DNA of 41,360 nt from Phycisphaerales bacterium (GTDB lineage Bacteria > Planctomycetota > Phycisphaerae > Phycisphaerales > UBA1924), in assembly GCA_016742055.1 (NCBI GenBank), contig JACVCK010000002.1:1-41360 (forward strand), given 5' to 3'. A program made the translations under genes and the position numbers. Below, piece by piece: positions 41,177 to 41,360 of this stretch. The notes beneath the pieces are model-generated. The model did no database searches, was not told where the DNA came from, and was given only the letters and a program-made list of their open reading frames with translations. Position 1 is the first letter of the stretch. Each line of letters starts with the position of its first letter.

Positions 41177-41360
41177 ATGCGTCATGCCGCCCGATTCGTC
41201 GCCCTGCTGGGTATCGCCGCTGTCAGTCTGCCTTTGCACGGCTGCGTGACCAACGCCGCGACGGGCCGGACGCAACTCAACGCGCTGAGCCGGGACGAGG
41301 AGATCGCGCTGGGGACCGAGGCGGGGCCTCAACTGGCGGTGGAGTACGGCGGGGTGTACG
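41177..41360 (+). CDS. M48-family metallopeptidase lipoprotein, N-terminal part (cut by window edge)
   Basis: The first 61 residues read MRHAARFVALLGIAAVSL-, a lipoprotein signal with Cys23 in LHGC, then TNAATGRTQLNALSRDEEIALGTEAGPQLAVEYGG. The TGR.Q...LS..EE..LG.EA sequence followed by YGG is the usual N-terminus of exported M48 (BepA/LoiP-like) zinc peptidases that handle outer-membrane protein quality control. The HExxH site lies beyond the window. ATG 41177 has GGAGA 6 bases upstream. Confidence 0.82.
   Translation, partial: MRHAARFVALLGIAAVSLPLHGCVTNAATGRTQLNALSRDEEIALGTEAGPQLAVEYGGVY

Overview
The window is about 70% G+C and densely packed with genes. It looks like a chromosomal segment of a planctomycete, most likely of the Phycisphaerae/Phycisphaerales. 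This is inferred from several things seen together: two exported proteins ending in the same planctomycete-style dockerin (two calcium loops with the pattern DGD..VGFSDLN and DGDVDFADLN), a SpoIIE phosphatase with FHA and GAF domains, a secreted DUF3352-like protein behind an ECF sigma/anti-sigma pair, a KdsB-type enzyme, a menaquinone-type UbiE, and scarce Shine-Dalgarno sites. Several starts (GTG, TTG or ATG) sit 6-9 bases behind a good -10 box, which suggests leaderless mRNAs. No rRNA, phage, complete insertion sequence or CRISPR array was seen.

Layout, left to right. 1-270: start of ribH (minus). 321-501: a non-coding element with inverted terminal repeats and several hairpins. 544-1515: UbiA-type prenyltransferase. 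1523-3727 (minus): lipoprotein with HEAT-like repeat, RsbW-like kinase, STAS protein, MlaE permease. 3748-6559: guaA and aroB. 6690-9471: a ParA ATPase fused to a CBM48-like glycogen-binding domain, followed by a MinD/FlhG-like protein that has lost its P-loop. 9481-14180 (minus): RND efflux pump and its adaptor. 14257-17532 (minus): clpX, a small SHOCT-like membrane protein, tig. 17834-22369: two convergent exported dockerin proteins (a subtilase and a repeat-rich protein) on either side of a strong terminator. 22556-22629: tRNA-Val. 22704-25043: FHA-GAF-SpoIIE phosphatase and a divergent free-methionine-(R)-sulfoxide reductase. 25170-25973 (minus): a low-complexity Gly/Asn/Pro/Phe-rich protein with its own terminator. 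26312-26385: tRNA-Ile. 26455-29818: MoxR ATPase, kdsB, TPR protein. 29972-32168: def, fmt and a minimal HExxH protein, translationally coupled. 32155-32823: a low-GC HEPN-like gene, probably acquired. 32883-34748 (minus): typA. 34858-37778 (minus): sigma, anti-sigma and secreted protein operon. 37873-40267: a small unknown gene, a YycJ-like MBL hydrolase and a B12-binding-like sensor. 40268-41047 (minus): ubiE/menG. 41177 to the end: start of an M48 lipoprotein peptidase.

Most genes are housekeeping: GMP and chorismate synthesis, formyl-Met start and removal, protein folding and proteolysis, translation GTPase, menaquinone, LPS sugar activation. Less ordinary parts are the ParA-CBM48/pseudo-ATPase pair, the FG- and PGF-rich disordered protein, the HEPN island, the 181-bp inverted-repeat element, a terminator-shaped hairpin inside fmt, and a possible partner-switching network (RsbW-like kinase plus STAS at 2.4-3.3 kb, SpoIIE phosphatase at 22.7-24.4 kb). 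All functional calls come from reading motifs; no database search was possible.
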